Assembly: GCA_039818345.1 (NCBI GenBank)
Contig: JBCBUC010000005.1
Coordinates: 112,359 to 176,358, forward strand
Reading direction: 5' to 3'
Source of the DNA: Parvularcula sp039818345
GTDB lineage: Bacteria > Pseudomonadota > Alphaproteobacteria > Caulobacterales > Parvularculaceae
DNA length: 64,000 nt
Position numbers and translations under genes: made by a program. The notes below the pieces were generated by a model, which was not told where the DNA came from, made no database searches, and was given only the letters and a program-made list of their open reading frames with translations. Position 1 is the stretch's first letter, and each line of letters begins with the position of its first letter. Below are positions 7,724-17,139 of the stretch, piece after piece.

Positions 7724-8143
7724 ATGCGCCACGGCGTTGCGCACCGCAAACTGAACCGCACGGCGAGCCATCGCCGCGCCATGTTCGCCAACATGGCGGC
7801 ATCGCTCATCAAGCATGAGCAGATCGTCACCACCCTGCCGAAAGCCAAAGAGCTCAAGCCGATTGCTGACAAGCTCGTGACCCTCGCCAAGCGTGGCGAT
7901 TTGCACGCGCGTCGTCAGGCGATTTCGAAGATCCGCGATGTCGAGATGGTCGGCAAGCTCTTCGAAACCCTCGGTCCGCGTTATAAAGACCGCAATGGCG
8001 GCTATACGCGGGTGATGAAAGCCGGTTTCCGGTTTGGCGATAATGCTCCGCGCGCTGTCATTGAGTTCGTTGATCGTGATGAGACGGCCAAAGGCCAAGA
8101 CTCCGGTCCGACGATGAAGCTTGTCGACGCCGACGACGAATAA
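7724..8143 (+). CDS. rplQ: 50S ribosomal protein L17
   Basis: L17 is a large-subunit protein near the peptide exit tunnel. The 139-residue protein begins MRHGVAHRKLNRTASHRRAM, a diagnostic L17 N-terminus, and continues with NMAASLIKHEQIVTTLPKAKEL and RYKDRNGGYTRVMKAGFRFGDNAP-type motifs. A short acidic tail follows the about 120-residue core. The start ATG follows a GGAGAG site. It ends the alpha operon, with a terminator 25 bases downstream. Confidence 0.97.
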   Translation: MRHGVAHRKLNRTASHRRAMFANMAASLIKHEQIVTTLPKAKELKPIADKLVTLAKRGDLHARRQAISKIRDVEMVGKLFETLGPRYKDRNGGYTRVMKAGFRFGDNAPRAVIEFVDRDETAKGQDSGPTMKLVDADDE

Positions 8144-8167
8144 GATACGATCTGTTCGATCGACAAG

Positions 8168-8193
8168 AGGCCGCCCTTTGGGCGGCTTTTTTG
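8168..8193 (+). terminator. Intrinsic terminator of the alpha operon
   Basis: A perfect 7-bp GC stem (GCCGCCC / GGGCGGC, loop TTT) at 8170-8186 is followed by six T (8187-8192), 25 bases after the rplQ stop codon. Confidence 0.9.
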
Positions 8194-8335
8194 TACCTGG
8201 GAAGCGAGCGACGGAAGTCGTTTGTGTTGAGATCGATCGCGTGGATGTCTTTGCCAATCGATAGCGACCAACGGGTCGACGCTCATGCGTTAGAGCCTCA
8301 TTCACCTCAACTTGGTCATCGCTTTGCGTGTTGGG

Positions 8336-9295
8336 TTACTCGGCGTTTTCACAGTGGCTTGTTTGTGGTTGGCGTTCCTGCCATGTCGCTTCTAACTCGG
8401 CCTCGACCTCTTGCATGGCGCGCCTTTTCCCCTTGGTGAGGATCCGGCGATGAAAATCCTGGACGAAGGCGCGAAACTTTTTGGTCCCGTGGCGCGGGGT
8501 GCCATCAACAGCCGCCTTGCTATAGCCCCAAAGAACCGCGAGCCCGCCAGAGAGGTAAGGCGGACGACGCATCCTGTTGACGGCGCCGGCCAAAAGATAG
8601 ATTGGCCCTGTTCCCATATACCATTGGCCGAAACCATGCCGTGCACGTCCTGTCAGAATACCTTTTTGCGATGATCCCATGGGCCGTAGGTGCTCAAAAG
8701 CCAGGGCGTCGTCGTTAAAGGCTTCGACTTGCCAGCCGAGGAGACGGGCCGTGTGGCAGTCAATCGCGTCCCACATCACCTGCTGAACGAAACCGCCAAT
8801 GTCCTCGAAACATTCGCGCCGGAAGAACTTGGTCATACCCACAGAGAACTCATCGCCGCAAGCCTCAGAGACCTTTCGCCCCTCCGTATCAAGATAATAG
8901 GGCTTTCCAGAACAGGTCCCCAACCGAGGATTGTTGGCCATTTTATCAATGAGGCCCTCAAAATACCCGTACGGAAGATCAAGGTCCAAATCAATTTTGC
9001 AAACAAACGCATAGTCCTGAAGGCGGATCTTTGATAGGCCAAAATCAAAGGCTTCGATCACGCCGCCGCCAACTTTTCGAAAGCCCCGGTCCTCGCGTTG
9101 GATCAACTCGATAAAGTCGTGTTCAACGGCGTACTCTCTCGCGATTGCTGGTGTTTCATCATCTGATCCGTCGTCAACGATGATGAATTTGGATGGCTTC
9201 ACGGTTTGATTGACGACAGACTCGAGCGTCCGACGCATGAACTTCGCTTCGTTGCGGCATGGCCCGATCAGGACATAGGCACGTGGGTCAGTCAT
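8336..9295 (-). CDS. Family 2 glycosyltransferase
   Basis: A 319-residue GT-A fold glycosyltransferase, probably transferring a sugar from a nucleotide donor during surface polysaccharide synthesis. It starts AYVLIGPCRNEAKFMRRTL, has the nucleotide-binding VDDGSDDET at about 40-48 and an acidic DLDLD cluster at 102-106 in the place of the DXD metal motif. No membrane segments are evident. Its start overlaps the end of the upstream GT4 gene by four bases, so the two are one minus-strand transcript. Sugar and acceptor are unknown. A distal Arg/Glu-rich tail follows residue 290. Confidence 0.85.
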   Translation of the reverse strand: MTDPRAYVLIGPCRNEAKFMRRTLESVVNQTVKPSKFIIVDDGSDDETPAIAREYAVEHDFIELIQREDRGFRKVGGGVIEAFDFGLSKIRLQDYAFVCKIDLDLDLPYGYFEGLIDKMANNPRLGTCSGKPYYLDTEGRKVSEACGDEFSVGMTKFFRRECFEDIGGFVQQVMWDAIDCHTARLLGWQVEAFNDDALAFEHLRPMGSSQKGILTGRARHGFGQWYMGTGPIYLLAGAVNRMRRPPYLSGGLAVLWGYSKAAVDGTPRHGTKKFRAFVQDFHRRILTKGKRRAMQEVEAELEATWQERQPQTSHCENAE

Positions 9296-10497
9296 GACGA
9301 TGCTCCTTCAAAGATAGTTTCGAGGCGGTCGAGGTTCACATCTATCGAGAACTCGGATTGCAAATGGTCGAGTGCAGCTTCCCGGATCCGCATACGGCTT
9401 GTTTCACCTGTGAGCGCTTCATCGATCCGCCCAGCCAAGCTATCGGGGTCGGCGGCCGGGCTGAGATAGCCGGTTTTGTTATCGATGATCAGCTCAGGGA
9501 TCCCTGTGAGGTCGGTCGATACCGCAGGGATGCCATGCATCATGGCTTCCATCAACGCCACGGGAATGCCGTCCTTGTCACCGTTTTTGTCGGTGCGGCA
9601 GGCCAAAACAAAGAGATCAAGGCCGCTGAGCCATTGTTGAACCTGGGAGTTCGGCATCGCGCCTAATAGCGTGATTTGATCGTTGAGGCCGTGCTCGACA
9701 ATCTTCTGCTCCATGACGGTGCGCTCTGGCCCTTCGCCGACAATGGCGAGCGTCGCACCGGGGACACGTTGATGATACATCGCAAAGGCGTCGATCAGAT
9801 CGAGCATGCCTTTTTTCTCGACCAGCCGGCCAAGCGAGCCAATTCGCGGTCTTTGCGAAACGGAACGATAGGCGGGCAAGACAGATGGAATGTCGGGAAG
9901 TCCGCAACGCACCACCGACAACTTATCGGTCGGTACACCCATGGTACTCAATAGATCGACGTTAAACTGCGAAATCGTTGGGAAGCCCACGGATCGTTCT
10001 GCTTTTTCTTTAAGCAGCAACGTGTTCTCATAAAGATCATTCGCATGCCCCATAACAGAGAATGGAATTCCTGAGGCCATGCTCGCATACATCGCAATCT
10101 GCGCTGGGAAATGCGCGAAATGAACGTGCAAATGCTCAACACCTGCGTGTTGGAGATACTGAGCAAGCCGCAACCCCGCAGCGGCCTGCCACATAAGACC
10201 AAGCGCTCGGCGACTTTCGGGGAGCCCGCGGAACACATCTCCCGCTGCGCAGAGCACAGCTTGGGTGGCGCGTACGGGTTGCACGGCGCCGCTCTTAAGG
10301 CTGCCGATCACTTGCTGCCCAACCGGTCCGTAAAGAACCGCTGCGTCGTCGAGGCCTGTATCGGTGGCGGGCGTTCTTGGTCGCCGAACCGTGAACACAT
10401 CAACACGGTGCCCCCGCTCTCGAAGGGCAACGATCTCTCGGTAGATAAAGGTCGCTGACAGAGCAGGGATTTCAGGGCCGAGATAGGCGATGTGCAT
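9292..10497 (-). CDS. Family 4 glycosyltransferase
   Basis: A 401-residue GT-B fold retaining glycosyltransferase of the GT4 group. The N-terminal domain starts MHIAYLGPEIPALSATFIYREI, which resembles colanic-acid-type enzymes. HVHFAHFPAQIA occurs near 125. The C-terminal donor domain has GRLVEKKGMLDLIDAF, VGEGPER and the E-x7-E-like element PVALMEAMMHGIPAVSTD. The start ATG has a GGGGAG site seven bases upstream. It probably works with the co-transcribed GT2 on an exopolysaccharide or O-chain. No export or polymerase gene is adjacent. Confidence 0.87.
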   Translation of the reverse strand: MHIAYLGPEIPALSATFIYREIVALRERGHRVDVFTVRRPRTPATDTGLDDAAVLYGPVGQQVIGSLKSGAVQPVRATQAVLCAAGDVFRGLPESRRALGLMWQAAAGLRLAQYLQHAGVEHLHVHFAHFPAQIAMYASMASGIPFSVMGHANDLYENTLLLKEKAERSVGFPTISQFNVDLLSTMGVPTDKLSVVRCGLPDIPSVLPAYRSVSQRPRIGSLGRLVEKKGMLDLIDAFAMYHQRVPGATLAIVGEGPERTVMEQKIVEHGLNDQITLLGAMPNSQVQQWLSGLDLFVLACRTDKNGDKDGIPVALMEAMMHGIPAVSTDLTGIPELIIDNKTGYLSPAADPDSLAGRIDEALTGETSRMRIREAALDHLQSEFSIDVNLDRLETIFEGASS

Positions 10498-10647
10498 GGC
10501 GCGCTCCCCGGATGCTACCTCAGACCGACCCCGCTAGGGTTGTAAACACGATGGTTTCAACGTCTCGTAAAGGTGTTCGCGCGCGCGTTAGAGCTTTCGT
10601 GAGCGGTTTGTGGCCTGTAACGCTGACCATCCAAACGAGAGGTATTT

Positions 10648-12036
10648 ATGCGTTTTGGTTTGCCTATTCTCTTGATGCTCATGGCGCTACCCGCATCGGC
10701 GCAAACAAGCCAACCGCGCAGTGACCTTGAGCTTCGAGCGACCTACGCACCCGTGGTCCAGGCGTCAGCCCCGGCGGTGGTGAACATCTACACCCGCCGC
10801 ACGGTGCAGATGCGCTCCCGCACCCTCTTTGATGATCCCTTTTTCCGGCAGTTCTTTGGCGACATCGGACCAGGACCGACCCGGGAGCGAGTGCAATCGT
10901 CGCTCGGTTCGGGCGTCATTGTTGATCCAGAAGGCGTCATCGTTACCAACAACCATGTCATCGAGAACATGGACGAGATCCGCGTCGAGCTCTCGGATCG
11001 TCGAGAGTTCGACGCGGAGGTGCTGCTGACGGATCCTCAAACCGATCTGGCGGTCCTGCGGATCGAAACCGATGAGCCGCTGCCGGCGATCGAATTTGCC
11101 GACAGCGACGAGGCATTGGTCGGCGATATTGTGCTGGCGATCGGCAACCCATTTGGCGTTGGCCAAACGGTGACCTCAGGCATCGTCTCGGCGTTGAGCC
11201 GAACGAATGTGTCGGTCTCTGACTTTCAATTTTTCATTCAGACCGATGCGGCCATCAATCCGGGTAATTCTGGCGGCGCGCTCGTCGATGTCGATGGCCG
11301 ATTGCTTGGGGTGAACACGGCGATTTATTCCCGGTTGAAAGAATCAAACGGCATTGGTTTTGCGATACCAGGCAATTTGGTGCGCCGTGTCGTGTCTTCC
11401 GCAGTGGGCGGCGACACCATGGTGCGTCGCCCTTGGCTCGGTGTTGTGGGATCCGACGTCGATTCCCGTCTCGCCTCCGCCATTGGCCTCGACCGGCCGA
11501 TGGGCGCGATCATCAGCCAGGTCTATCCGGGTGGCCCGGCTGATCGAGCGGGCCTTCAAGAAAGTGACGTGATCCTGGCCATCGATGGCAAGGACGTCAT
11601 GAGCGGCGAAGCTTTGCGCTATCGCCCAGCAACCGGCGAAGCAGGTGAGCGCGTTGATGTTCGCTATTTACGTGAAGGGCGTGAAAAGACGATCCGGGCA
11701 CGTCTGGCTTATCCGCCAGAAACTCCTGATAAGGACGAGACCTTGCTAGAAGGGCGGCACCAACTTTCTGGCGCGACGATTGCGAACCTGTCACCGGCGC
11801 TCGCTGAAGAGCTTGGTCGCAACCCGTTCGACGAAGGCGTTGTTGTCTTGAGCGTGGCGCCGAACAGCGTCGCCCGGCGCTACCGGCTTCGTCAGGGTTC
11901 AATCATTATCGCGATTGATGACGAGGAGACTGACAGCGTCGACGACGTGGAACGTGCGCTACGCGGCGGAGCAGTCGACGCTGTGACCCTCAAGGACCAA
12001 CGCGGGCAGACGGTCCGCTATCGGCTTTCAAGGTGA
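10648..12036 (+). CDS. DegP/DegQ-type periplasmic serine protease
   Basis: HtrA-family protease/chaperone for misfolded envelope proteins. The signal peptide covers residues 1-19 (ends ASAQ). The trypsin-like domain has the full triad: His103 in NNHVI, Asp133 in TDLAVL and Ser208 in GNSGGA. Two PDZ domains follow (about 250-350 and 370-460); the first has the GPADRAGLQESDVILAIDG hallmark. The 462-residue length fits DegQ/DegS-like members with two PDZ domains. An in-frame start at 10512 would precede the signal peptide in another frame and is rejected. The last four bases overlap rarA (GTGA), suggesting one transcript. Confidence 0.93.
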   Translation: MRFGLPILLMLMALPASAQTSQPRSDLELRATYAPVVQASAPAVVNIYTRRTVQMRSRTLFDDPFFRQFFGDIGPGPTRERVQSSLGSGVIVDPEGVIVTNNHVIENMDEIRVELSDRREFDAEVLLTDPQTDLAVLRIETDEPLPAIEFADSDEALVGDIVLAIGNPFGVGQTVTSGIVSALSRTNVSVSDFQFFIQTDAAINPGNSGGALVDVDGRLLGVNTAIYSRLKESNGIGFAIPGNLVRRVVSSAVGGDTMVRRPWLGVVGSDVDSRLASAIGLDRPMGAIISQVYPGGPADRAGLQESDVILAIDGKDVMSGEALRYRPATGEAGERVDVRYLREGREKTIRARLAYPPETPDKDETLLEGRHQLSGATIANLSPALAEELGRNPFDEGVVVLSVAPNSVARRYRLRQGSIIIAIDDEETDSVDDVERALRGGAVDAVTLKDQRGQTVRYRLSR

Positions 12037-13331
12037 GCCTTTTCGATGCCGCTGGCCTGGGGGACGACTTGCCCACGCCGCTGGCTGAACGTTTGCGCCC
12101 TCAGCGGTTGGATGATGTGGTGGGGCAGGAGGCGCTGCTCGGGCAGGGCGGGAAGCTCCGCACGCTATTGAAGGCCTCGTCACTGCCGTCGATCATTTTG
12201 CACGGACCGCCAGGCACCGGAAAGACGACCATGGCTCGCCTCATCGCCCAAGAGACGGATCATGATTTCACGCAGCTTTCGGCTATTTTTTCAGCGGTGG
12301 CGGATCTCAAAAAGGCCTTTGCCGAGGCCGAGGCCAAACGGGCGGTCGGGCGGCGCACGCTCCTCTTTGTTGATGAGCTTCATCGGTTCGATAAGCGGCA
12401 ACAAGACAGTTTCTTACCGCATATGGAAACAGGGCTCATCACCTTGGTGGGGGCAACAACGGAAAACCCCTCCTTTGCGCTTAACCGGGCGTTGCTTTCA
12501 CGCGCAGCTGTTTTGAAGCTTGAGCGACTAGAAGCGGACGCGATGGCTATCTTGCTCCAACGGGCTGAGACAAATTTGGGGCAACCGCTTCCGCTTACGG
12601 ACGAAGGGCGTGAAGCTCTGATCGCCATGGCCGATGGTGATGGCCGTGCACTCCTGTCCTTGGCTGATCAGGTCATCAGTGCTGGGCCGGAAGCTCCCCT
12701 TGATGCCCATGCCTTGCGTCAGTCCTTTAGCGGCAGAGCGGCGCCCGGCGACCGTTCTGGTGATGTTCACTATGACCTTGCGAGTGTCCTACAAAAGTCG
12801 ATCCGCGGGTCGGACGATGACGCCGCGCTTTATTGGACCGCAAGGATGCTTGAGGCGGGTGAGGACCCGATGTTTATCTTCCGAAGACTGATCGTCATCG
12901 CCAGCGAGGATGTCGGAAACGCCGACCCAAGAGCACTTCCCTTGGTGATCGCATCACGCGATGCTTTCCGTCAACTTGGAGAACCAGAGGGCCATATTGC
13001 CCTTGGTCAGGCTGTGGCCTTCCTCGCCGCTGCGCCAAAGTCGAACGCCGCCTATGTGGCCTTTAAAAAGGCCAAAGCGCTTGCCCGCAGCACCGGGTCG
13101 CTGCCGCCGCCGCCCCACGCGCTCAATGCACCCACGGCGTTGATGAAAGAAGAGGGCCGGGGCGAGGGCTACATCTACGATCACGACACACCAGAGGGCC
13201 ACGCCGGTCTGCGCTACCTTCCTGAGGGGGTCGAGACCGAGCCGCTTTACCAGCCGACGGACCGCGGTGCAGAAAAGATCATGGCCGAGCGTCTGGCGTC
13301 TTACCGCGCCCGGCGTCGGACGCGCATCTAG
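12033..13331 (+). CDS. rarA: Replication-associated recombination protein RarA (MgsA)
   Basis: AAA+ ATPase related to clamp loaders that acts at stalled replication forks. The 432-residue protein has PLAERLRPQRLDDVVGQEAL at the N-terminus, Walker A GPPGTGKT at 58-65 and Walker B VDELHRF near 113-119. The sensor-1 region follows as VGATTENPSFALN, then the C-terminal tetramerisation domain with DEGHIYDHD-like YIYDHDTPEGHAG. The GTG start overlaps the protease stop. The degP-rarA order is common in alphaproteobacteria. Its stop codon is interlocked with that of the convergent gene at 13328. Confidence 0.95.
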   Translation: MSLFDAAGLGDDLPTPLAERLRPQRLDDVVGQEALLGQGGKLRTLLKASSLPSIILHGPPGTGKTTMARLIAQETDHDFTQLSAIFSAVADLKKAFAEAEAKRAVGRRTLLFVDELHRFDKRQQDSFLPHMETGLITLVGATTENPSFALNRALLSRAAVLKLERLEADAMAILLQRAETNLGQPLPLTDEGREALIAMADGDGRALLSLADQVISAGPEAPLDAHALRQSFSGRAAPGDRSGDVHYDLASVLQKSIRGSDDDAALYWTARMLEAGEDPMFIFRRLIVIASEDVGNADPRALPLVIASRDAFRQLGEPEGHIALGQAVAFLAAAPKSNAAYVAFKKAKALARSTGSLPPPPHALNAPTALMKEEGRGEGYIYDHDTPEGHAGLRYLPEGVETEPLYQPTDRGAEKIMAERLASYRARRRTRI

Positions 13332-14383
13332 TCATCCTGCACCACACGGACGGCTTTCGCCAAACTCAGTTCATAAACCGATTTTGGGCCTTGATCGATC
13401 ATGGCAAGATCATCGCCCTGAGCTACCATCTTGGTGACCGCGTCAGCGGCACTGTCGGTTCTGAATACCGTGTCATCGATGGATGGAAAGAGCTTTTTGA
13501 GGGCCGCCAAAGGCAATTCATCCGCGTTGAAGACCTCCTCGACCCGAAGCTCCGTGCCGCTTTGGATGTGAGCGAAAAGCTCAAGCGTGAAATGGTCCGC
13601 GGGGGCGAATGCCACGAGTTCACGTTGCCCGCCAGGTAGTTCGTCATAGAAGAACACCCAGTCAAGTTCGCTATCGATCCGTCGGATCTCTCTGACGTCG
13701 ACTTCGGTGGGAAAGCCCTGCGTCCCCATCCAGGATCCCGTCTCAATCGCGTCGCGCACCGTATCGTACCCGACCATGTTCTCTCGACGAGGTGTGACGA
13801 GCCAAGCGAAGAGAAGCCTTGCATCAAAAGCCGCTCGCGAACCCTCGCGGCCGGTGAGGAGGGAGAGGCTCGTCGGTATGGAGGGGTCGGCACGGGAAAG
13901 AGCGTCCGCGTAGCGCCGCCAGGACGGAGCGCCTCCCTTCGAAAACTCGCGCACCTCGTCTGGTTGATCCATGTCCTGATCATCGACGAGCGCCACCTCG
14001 GTGCCAAACTGCGCAATAGCTTCAACGCCTCGTGCCACCTGCTCGACTGTCCGGTCGGAAAATCGGCGGACCAAGACCTGGAGGATCTGTTCGTTGCGCA
14101 CAACGGTGTCCTCGGTGCTGTCGACCGTGGTTTTGATCGCGGCAAGCATGTCAGAGCGCGTCTGGGCTTCGATCTTGGTAATGAAGAGATAGAGGCTCGC
14201 GACGACGAATGACGCGAGCGCGACGCCCAGAAGAGCGAGGGTTCTGGGTGCTGATCCATTGCCGTCGATCCGCAGCAGCGTGGTCACCAGGGTGACGAAC
14301 ACACCAGCCAAGCTCAACCCCAACGGCAAGTCGATGATGCTTAGATATTGATCGATGAAATCCATGACGTCCCCCAACATCAT
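13328..14383 (-). CDS. Unknown two-pass membrane protein
   Basis: I do not recognise this 351-residue product. Two hydrophobic segments lie near residues 18-36 and 46-68. A predicted helical, possibly coiled region (about 70-125, with many Arg, Glu, Gln and Val) and a soluble mixed alpha/beta portion to the end follow. The N-terminus is ambiguous: ATG 14383 begins MMLGDVMDF, but the ATG at 14365 has a GGGGGA site four bases upstream. Its TAG stop overlaps the rarA TAG stop on the opposite strand over the four bases CTAG, so neither gene has room for its own terminator. Confidence 0.6.
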   Translation of the reverse strand: MMLGDVMDFIDQYLSIIDLPLGLSLAGVFVTLVTTLLRIDGNGSAPRTLALLGVALASFVVASLYLFITKIEAQTRSDMLAAIKTTVDSTEDTVVRNEQILQVLVRRFSDRTVEQVARGVEAIAQFGTEVALVDDQDMDQPDEVREFSKGGAPSWRRYADALSRADPSIPTSLSLLTGREGSRAAFDARLLFAWLVTPRRENMVGYDTVRDAIETGSWMGTQGFPTEVDVREIRRIDSELDWVFFYDELPGGQRELVAFAPADHFTLELFAHIQSGTELRVEEVFNADELPLAALKKLFPSIDDTVFRTDSAADAVTKMVAQGDDLAMIDQGPKSVYELSLAKAVRVVQDD

Positions 14384-14516
14384 ATCGCATGAAAGAATTG
14401 GGGCGTCAGTTCAACCGCGCGTCGGTGGTGGTCAGCCGGCAGAAGCGCCGATCAGGTCCAAGCATGGACTTTTTTTAGCCTTACCCTTCGCGTAAACTCG
14501 GGCTTGGAGAGTTCTT

Positions 14517-14642
14517 ATGCGGTTTTTCATCTTTCTATTGACCCTCGTTGTCCTCTCCCTGGCCGTCCTCTACGTCTTGGGGGATCGACGTCAGCCGCAA
14601 TCCGTTCCGATCACGCAGGAGGTCGAGCTCAACGCTCGATAA
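14517..14642 (+). CDS. 41-residue single-pass membrane microprotein
   Basis: A short frame with ATG 14517 has a good ribosome-binding site (TGGAGAG, five to six bases upstream). It encodes 41 residues: a hydrophobic helix (MRFFIFLLTLVVLSLAVLYV), then a hydrophilic tail ending in VELNAR. It is followed five bases later by the secreted 521-residue gene, in the order microprotein, secreted protein, xerD, accA, all tightly spaced. This spacing and the clear coding character support it as real. Function unknown; it may be a membrane anchor or a regulator for the next gene product. Confidence 0.6.
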   Translation: MRFFIFLLTLVVLSLAVLYVLGDRRQPQSVPITQEVELNAR

Positions 14643-14647
14643 GGGGC

Positions 14648-16213
14648 ATGAAACATCTGGTGATCGGCTTTCTAGCTGTACTCGCGACCGCTTTTAACGG
14701 TGCCATCGCCCAGGTTGAACGGGCGCGCTTTGATGATGGCTCCTTCGGTTTGGGGATTTTGACCGATGACGACTCCTTGCCCCCAAGTCTTTGGCAGGGC
14801 GCTAATGCACGTGATATTCAAGAGCAGCTCGATGCCGTTCCCACGGTTTTTGATGATCCAGCCAAGCGCCTAATCTTGCGCCGCGTTCTTCTCTCGCCGG
14901 GCGACAGCCCACGTGATGCCGATGAGGCTTTAGCGGGGCTCAAGCTGCGGCGTGCGGTGGAGGCTGGCTATGTGCTCGAAGCTGCCGCCTTGGCTGAGCT
15001 GACGTCGGGTCTCGCGATGCGCCCAAGCCTGGCGGAGAGTGTTGCGTATCGTGACCTTCTTCTTCTTGACTATGATCGTGCCTGCGCGCGCGGGGCGGGA
15101 CTACGGGAGGGGCGGCAATCACCGTTTTTCGTCCGGCTGCGCGCTTTTTGCTATTTGCACACTGGTGAAGCTGCGGCCGCGGAGCTGACGATCAGCCTCG
15201 CAAAAGAAGAAGATGTGCTGAGCGCCGAAGACGAAGCGGCGCTCCGCTCACTGCGGATCGGTTTTCCCACCGCCACGCTGCCGGAAAACGCTCTTCAATA
15301 TGCAGCCTTCAGAAAAGTCGGGGGGCTGATCACGGCATCTGATGTCCCTTCCGTGACCGCGCCTGTGGTGACTGCCATCGCCATGGATGACAGTGTTGGC
15401 GATGCGGTTCGGGTCATAGCTTTACGTCGCGCTGCGCTCGAAGATCTTATGCCCGCGCGGGATTTGGGCCAAGTCGCCGAGTCCGTGCCTGGAACGCAAA
15501 TCGCTCAAGATGTCGGGTTCATTCGGGCGCTGCCGCAAGGCTCTGGTGCCCGGGCCGGTGCGATTGGTGAAGCGCTGGCCAGTAACCTTGAAGATCCAGC
15601 CGGATTTGTCCTCCGTGCCAAGATATTTGGGACAGAGATCGCATCGACTGCGCCCGATGTTGCAACGGATCCTTACGGTGTTGAGTACAGCCTCGCGTGC
15701 CTTCTCAACCGACGTTATGAAGCGGCGGAACGCTGGATCCGGAGTGTGGCGACACGCGAGGGTACGGGCGCTGAAACTGCGTTTTTCAACCTCACCAAGC
15801 TTTACGGCTATCTCCAGCCGACAGCGGCGCAGCGCCTCGCCGGGGCGATTGGCGAAGACCTGCCGCCGCCGCCCGATATCGCCGTTGATGCCGCCGATCG
15901 CGCAGCGCAGGGCCAGCTCTCCGGTAACCTCGCCAACGTCGTCGATAACGCACTGTCTGCGGCAACGAGCGGCAGCCAGGCTTCACAGCTCTTGGCTGCT
16001 CTGGGTGCGTCCACCGTCGTTGCCGAGGGTGAATTGGCGCGCATCCGGGACACCGTGGCGGCCAATCTCTACGCTGAAGCAGGGGGTTACGATATCGCCC
16101 GCGAGGCAGCGTTCAGAAGCGCTGCTATGGGTTCCGCTAGCCGCCTGCGCATCGAGGCCGTGAACCCGCAATTCTACCGTCCACGCCTTAAACCCGTGCG
16201 CACCAGCCGGTGA
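14648..16213 (+). CDS. Secreted protein of unknown function upstream of xerD
   Basis: The chosen ATG at 14648 follows AAGGGG and gives a signal peptide (MKHLVIGFLAVLATAFNGAIA). A longer reading from TTG 14504 would start inside the preceding microprotein and is not credible. The mature part, about 500 residues, is rich in Ala, Leu, Glu and Arg and looks almost wholly alpha-helical, like an array of helical hairpins. Two Cys near residue 200 (CARG...CYLH) might pair. I recognise no enzyme motif. Its last four bases overlap the xerD start. Probably periplasmic. Confidence 0.65.
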   Translation: MKHLVIGFLAVLATAFNGAIAQVERARFDDGSFGLGILTDDDSLPPSLWQGANARDIQEQLDAVPTVFDDPAKRLILRRVLLSPGDSPRDADEALAGLKLRRAVEAGYVLEAAALAELTSGLAMRPSLAESVAYRDLLLLDYDRACARGAGLREGRQSPFFVRLRAFCYLHTGEAAAAELTISLAKEEDVLSAEDEAALRSLRIGFPTATLPENALQYAAFRKVGGLITASDVPSVTAPVVTAIAMDDSVGDAVRVIALRRAALEDLMPARDLGQVAESVPGTQIAQDVGFIRALPQGSGARAGAIGEALASNLEDPAGFVLRAKIFGTEIASTAPDVATDPYGVEYSLACLLNRRYEAAERWIRSVATREGTGAETAFFNLTKLYGYLQPTAAQRLAGAIGEDLPPPPDIAVDAADRAAQGQLSGNLANVVDNALSAATSGSQASQLLAALGASTVVAEGELARIRDTVAANLYAEAGGYDIAREAAFRSAAMGSASRLRIEAVNPQFYRPRLKPVRTSR

Positions 16214-17136
16214 GCCTGTCCGATCCTGCCGCCATCGAGGCCTTTTTAGAGATGATGATGGTGGAGCGCGGCGCATCGCCCCGCACTTTGCGCAATTACG
16301 GACGCGATCTGGGCCGGGTGTCCGTCTTTCTCTCGACCAAGAATATCAGTCTCATGGCGGCATCCCGCGACGATCTCGTCGCTTACTTTGCCAAGCTTGA
16401 ACAAACAGGGCGTAGCCGAGCGACGGCGGCGCTCTGCCTTTCTGCCCTCCGGCAATTCTATAGTTTTGCGTATGCAGAAGAATGGCGCGCCGATAACCCG
16501 GCCATGACACTCGAAACGCCCAAAAAAGAGCGCCGCCTGCCGAAGGTCTTATCGGTTGACGAGGTCGAGCGGCTTTTGAATCTGGTGGATGAAGAGGCGC
16601 TGACCGGCGGGCCAAAAGCGTTGCGTCTCCAAGCCCTTCTTCACATTCTCTACGCGACCGGCTTGCGGGTATCAGAACTTGTGACCCTAGAGGCTTCGTC
16701 CTTGGTTGGCGGCGGCAGCGCGCTCCTTCGGGTGATCGGGAAAGGGTCAAAGGAGCGCCTTGTCCCGCTAACGGAAGAAGCTGAGGAAGTGCTCGCGCAT
16801 TACCTGACCGATGCGCGATCAACCTTCGCGAAGGAAAGTCCCTATCTTTTCCCCTCACGCGGCCAAACGGGCCACCTCACATCGGCGCGTTTTGCTCAAC
16901 TTCTCAAAGACCTGGCGGTTAAAGCCGGGATTGATCCCAAACGGATATCGCCGCATGTATTGCGTCACGCCTTTGCCACCCATTTGCTGGAGGGCGGGGC
17001 AGATTTAAGATCGCTCCAACATCTTTTGGGGCATGCTGACATCACAACGACGCAAGTCTACACCCATGTCCGCCAAGCGCGACTGCGGGATGCTTTAGAG
17101 GAGCACCATCCGCTCGCGGCTGGGAAAAGGAATTGA
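16210..17136 (+). CDS. xerD: Tyrosine recombinase XerD
   Basis: XerD, with XerC, resolves chromosome dimers at dif. The 308-residue protein has the N-terminal SAM-like core-binding domain (about 8-95) and the catalytic domain with all expected residues: Arg153 (ATGLRVSEL), Lys178 (GKGSKERLVPL), His249 and Arg252 (HVLRHAFATHLL), His275 (LLGHADITTTQ) and the nucleophile Tyr284. The GTG start overlaps the previous stop by four bases. The neighbour accA is a conserved alphaproteobacterial partner of xerD, so this is the housekeeping gene, not a mobile-element integrase. Confidence 0.95.
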   Translation: MSLSDPAAIEAFLEMMMVERGASPRTLRNYGRDLGRVSVFLSTKNISLMAASRDDLVAYFAKLEQTGRSRATAALCLSALRQFYSFAYAEEWRADNPAMTLETPKKERRLPKVLSVDEVERLLNLVDEEALTGGPKALRLQALLHILYATGLRVSELVTLEASSLVGGGSALLRVIGKGSKERLVPLTEEAEEVLAHYLTDARSTFAKESPYLFPSRGQTGHLTSARFAQLLKDLAVKAGIDPKRISPHVLRHAFATHLLEGGADLRSLQHLLGHADITTTQVYTHVRQARLRDALEEHHPLAAGKRN

Positions 17137-17139
17137 GCC

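Noticed and set aside
5978..8305. A 775-residue open frame on the minus strand across rpsM, rpsK, rpoA and rplQ
   Set aside because: It is antisense to four unmistakable genes and has no domain or signal. Long antisense frames are common in GC-rich genes with biased codons.
15510..16163. A 217-residue plus-strand frame overlapping the secreted protein upstream of xerD
   Set aside because: A shifted frame with Arg/Ser-rich composition; the other frame has a signal peptide and proper coupling to xerD.
16210..17136. XerD as an integrase of a mobile element
   Set aside because: It sits in the conserved order with accA, has housekeeping length, and no attachment repeats or phage genes flank it.
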